DNA from: Bacteroidota bacterium
GTDB lineage: Bacteria > Bacteroidota > Bacteroidia > Bacteroidales > VadinHA17
Assembly: GCA_022711195.1 (NCBI GenBank)
Contig: JAKLFN010000117.1
Coordinates: 1-6,542, forward strand
Reading direction: 5' to 3'
DNA length: 6,542 bases
Shown here: one piece after another, positions 5,586-6,542 of the stretch
How the letters are laid out: each line of letters begins with the position of its first letter
How positions within the stretch are numbered: position 1 is the stretch's first letter
Made by a program: the position numbers and the translations under genes
The notes under the pieces: generated by a model
The model's database searches: none
The model's input: the letters and a program-made list of their open reading frames with translations, nothing else
What the model was told of the DNA's origin: nothing

Positions 5586-6542
5586 ATGAAAAAGGAAAAA
5601 GGAAAAAAGATCATCAGCGGATTACTAATGTTGATCCTCTCATTCATTTCTGCACCTTTTATTCTGGCGCAGCAGGCTAGTGAATTCCCATATCAGAATA
5701 CTAACCTGACATTTGAGCAGAGGGTTGACGATCTGGTCGGCAGAATGACTATTGAGGAGAAAATAGGTCAGATGATGAACAGCGCTCCTGCCATTGACAG
5801 GCTGGGGGTTCCAGCTTATGATTGGTGGAATGAATGCCTTCATGGTGTGGGAAGAGCGGGTCTGGCAACAGTATTTCCCCAGGCAATAGGCCTCTCAGCA
5901 ACCTGGGATGAGGAGCTCTTTTTCAGGGTATCGACAGCCATTTCTGATGAGGCCAGAGCCAAGCATCATGAATTCATACGTACCGGCTCAAGGAAAAGAT
6001 ACCAGGGTCTTACTTTCTGGACACCCAACATAAATATCTTCAGGGATCCACGCTGGGGAAGGGGTCAGGAGACTTACGGGGAGGATCCATTTCTGGCAGG
6101 TAAGCTCGCGGTGCAATTCGTAAAAGGCCTCCAGGGCGACGATCCTAAATATTTTAAGACTATAGCCACGCTGAAACACTATGTTGTACACAGCGGACCG
6201 GAGCCGGAAAGACACTCATTTGATGCAATAACCGATGAAAGAGATTTCAGGGAGACTTACCTGCCGCAGTTTGAAATGGGCATAAAGGAAGGTAAAGCCT
6301 ACTCGGTGATGTGCGCCTATAACAGGTATAACGGCGAGACCTGCTGTGGAAGCGACAACCTTCTGAACGGAATTCTCCGCACAGAATTCGGATTCGATGG
6401 CTATGTAGTATCAGACTGCGGCGCAATAGATGATATTTTTATGAGGCACAAAGTACTTCCTACAGGTGCAGAAGCTTCAGCCCTGAGTGTAAAGGCAGGT
6501 ACTGACCTGGAATGCGGATCGGCATACAGAAACCTTAAAGCG
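5586..6542 (+). CDS. GH3 beta-xylosidase/beta-glucosidase, secreted, 5' part only
   Basis: The frame is open from the ATG at 5586 to the window end (319 codons), so the protein is cut before its second domain; GH3 enzymes of this type usually reach about 700-900 residues. A signal peptide is clear: a Lys-rich start (MKKEKGKK), a hydrophobic core (about 9-27), and likely cleavage after FILA at residue 28. The GH3 N-terminal barrel follows: RVDDLVGRMTIEEKIGQM (46-63), DWWNECLHGVGRAG (79-92), DPRWGRGQETYGEDP (154-168), LKHYVVHSGPEPERHSFDA (196-214) with Lys197-His198, and GYVVSDCGA (272-280) with Asp277 as the expected nucleophile. The WWNECLHGV and KHYVVHSGPE..RH motifs are closest to xylan 1,4-beta-xylosidases, which remove xylose from the ends of oligosaccharides made by the GH10 enzyme upstream; beta-glucosidase activity cannot be excluded. 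No good promoter or ribosome-binding site is visible ahead of it. Confidence 0.93.
   Translation, partial: MKKEKGKKIISGLLMLILSFISAPFILAQQASEFPYQNTNLTFEQRVDDLVGRMTIEEKIGQMMNSAPAIDRLGVPAYDWWNECLHGVGRAGLATVFPQAIGLSATWDEELFFRVSTAISDEARAKHHEFIRTGSRKRYQGLTFWTPNINIFRDPRWGRGQETYGEDPFLAGKLAVQFVKGLQGDDPKYFKTIATLKHYVVHSGPEPERHSFDAITDERDFRETYLPQFEMGIKEGKAYSVMCAYNRYNGETCCGSDNLLNGILRTEFGFDGYVVSDCGAIDDIFMRHKVLPTGAEASALSVKAGTDLECGSAYRNLKA

Overview
The window reads as a chromosomal segment of an anaerobic, polysaccharide-degrading member of the Bacteroidota. The signs are a xylanase lipoprotein with acidic residues just after the lipobox cysteine, a large secreted GH3 enzyme of the xylosidase/glucosidase type, mostly weak Shine-Dalgarno sequences, and a promoter candidate that fits the TTTG / TAnnTTTG pattern of this phylum better than a sigma70 pattern. 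All recognisable genes are on the + strand. The phylum assignment is an inference from these features; no marker gene is present.

Layout: (1) 1-345 is the 3' end of a beta-rich, probably extracellular protein of unknown family, closed by a strong hairpin terminator. (2) 430-1533 is a complete GH10 endo-beta-1,4-xylanase lipoprotein, closed by a second intrinsic terminator. (3) 1707-5457 is a four-gene one-carbon/corrinoid operon: a cobalamin-binding methyl carrier, a methyltetrahydrofolate:corrinoid methyltransferase-type protein, a MetV-MetF fusion (methylenetetrahydrofolate reductase with an N-terminal eight-cysteine domain), and a stand-alone MetH-type SAM-dependent reactivation domain. 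(4) 5458-5585 is a short intergenic spacer made largely of 8-bp tandem repeats interrupted by a palindromic element. (5) 5586-6542 is the first 319 codons of a secreted GH3 glycoside hydrolase, cut by the window end.

How the genes fit together: GH10 and GH3 form a depolymerise-then-trim pair for xylan, and the fragment at the left edge could be a glycan-binding partner. The central operon would reduce methylene-THF to methyl-THF (MetVF), move the methyl group to cob(I)alamin on the small carrier (pterin-binding protein plus corrinoid protein), and rescue accidentally oxidised cobalamin by reductive methylation with SAM (activation-domain protein). Together these are every module of cobalamin-dependent methionine synthase except the homocysteine-binding methyltransferase, which is not in the window. 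The operon is therefore best read as a split methionine synthase whose homocysteine module lies elsewhere, or as a methyl-transfer module with another acceptor. This missing partner is the most interesting point of the window.
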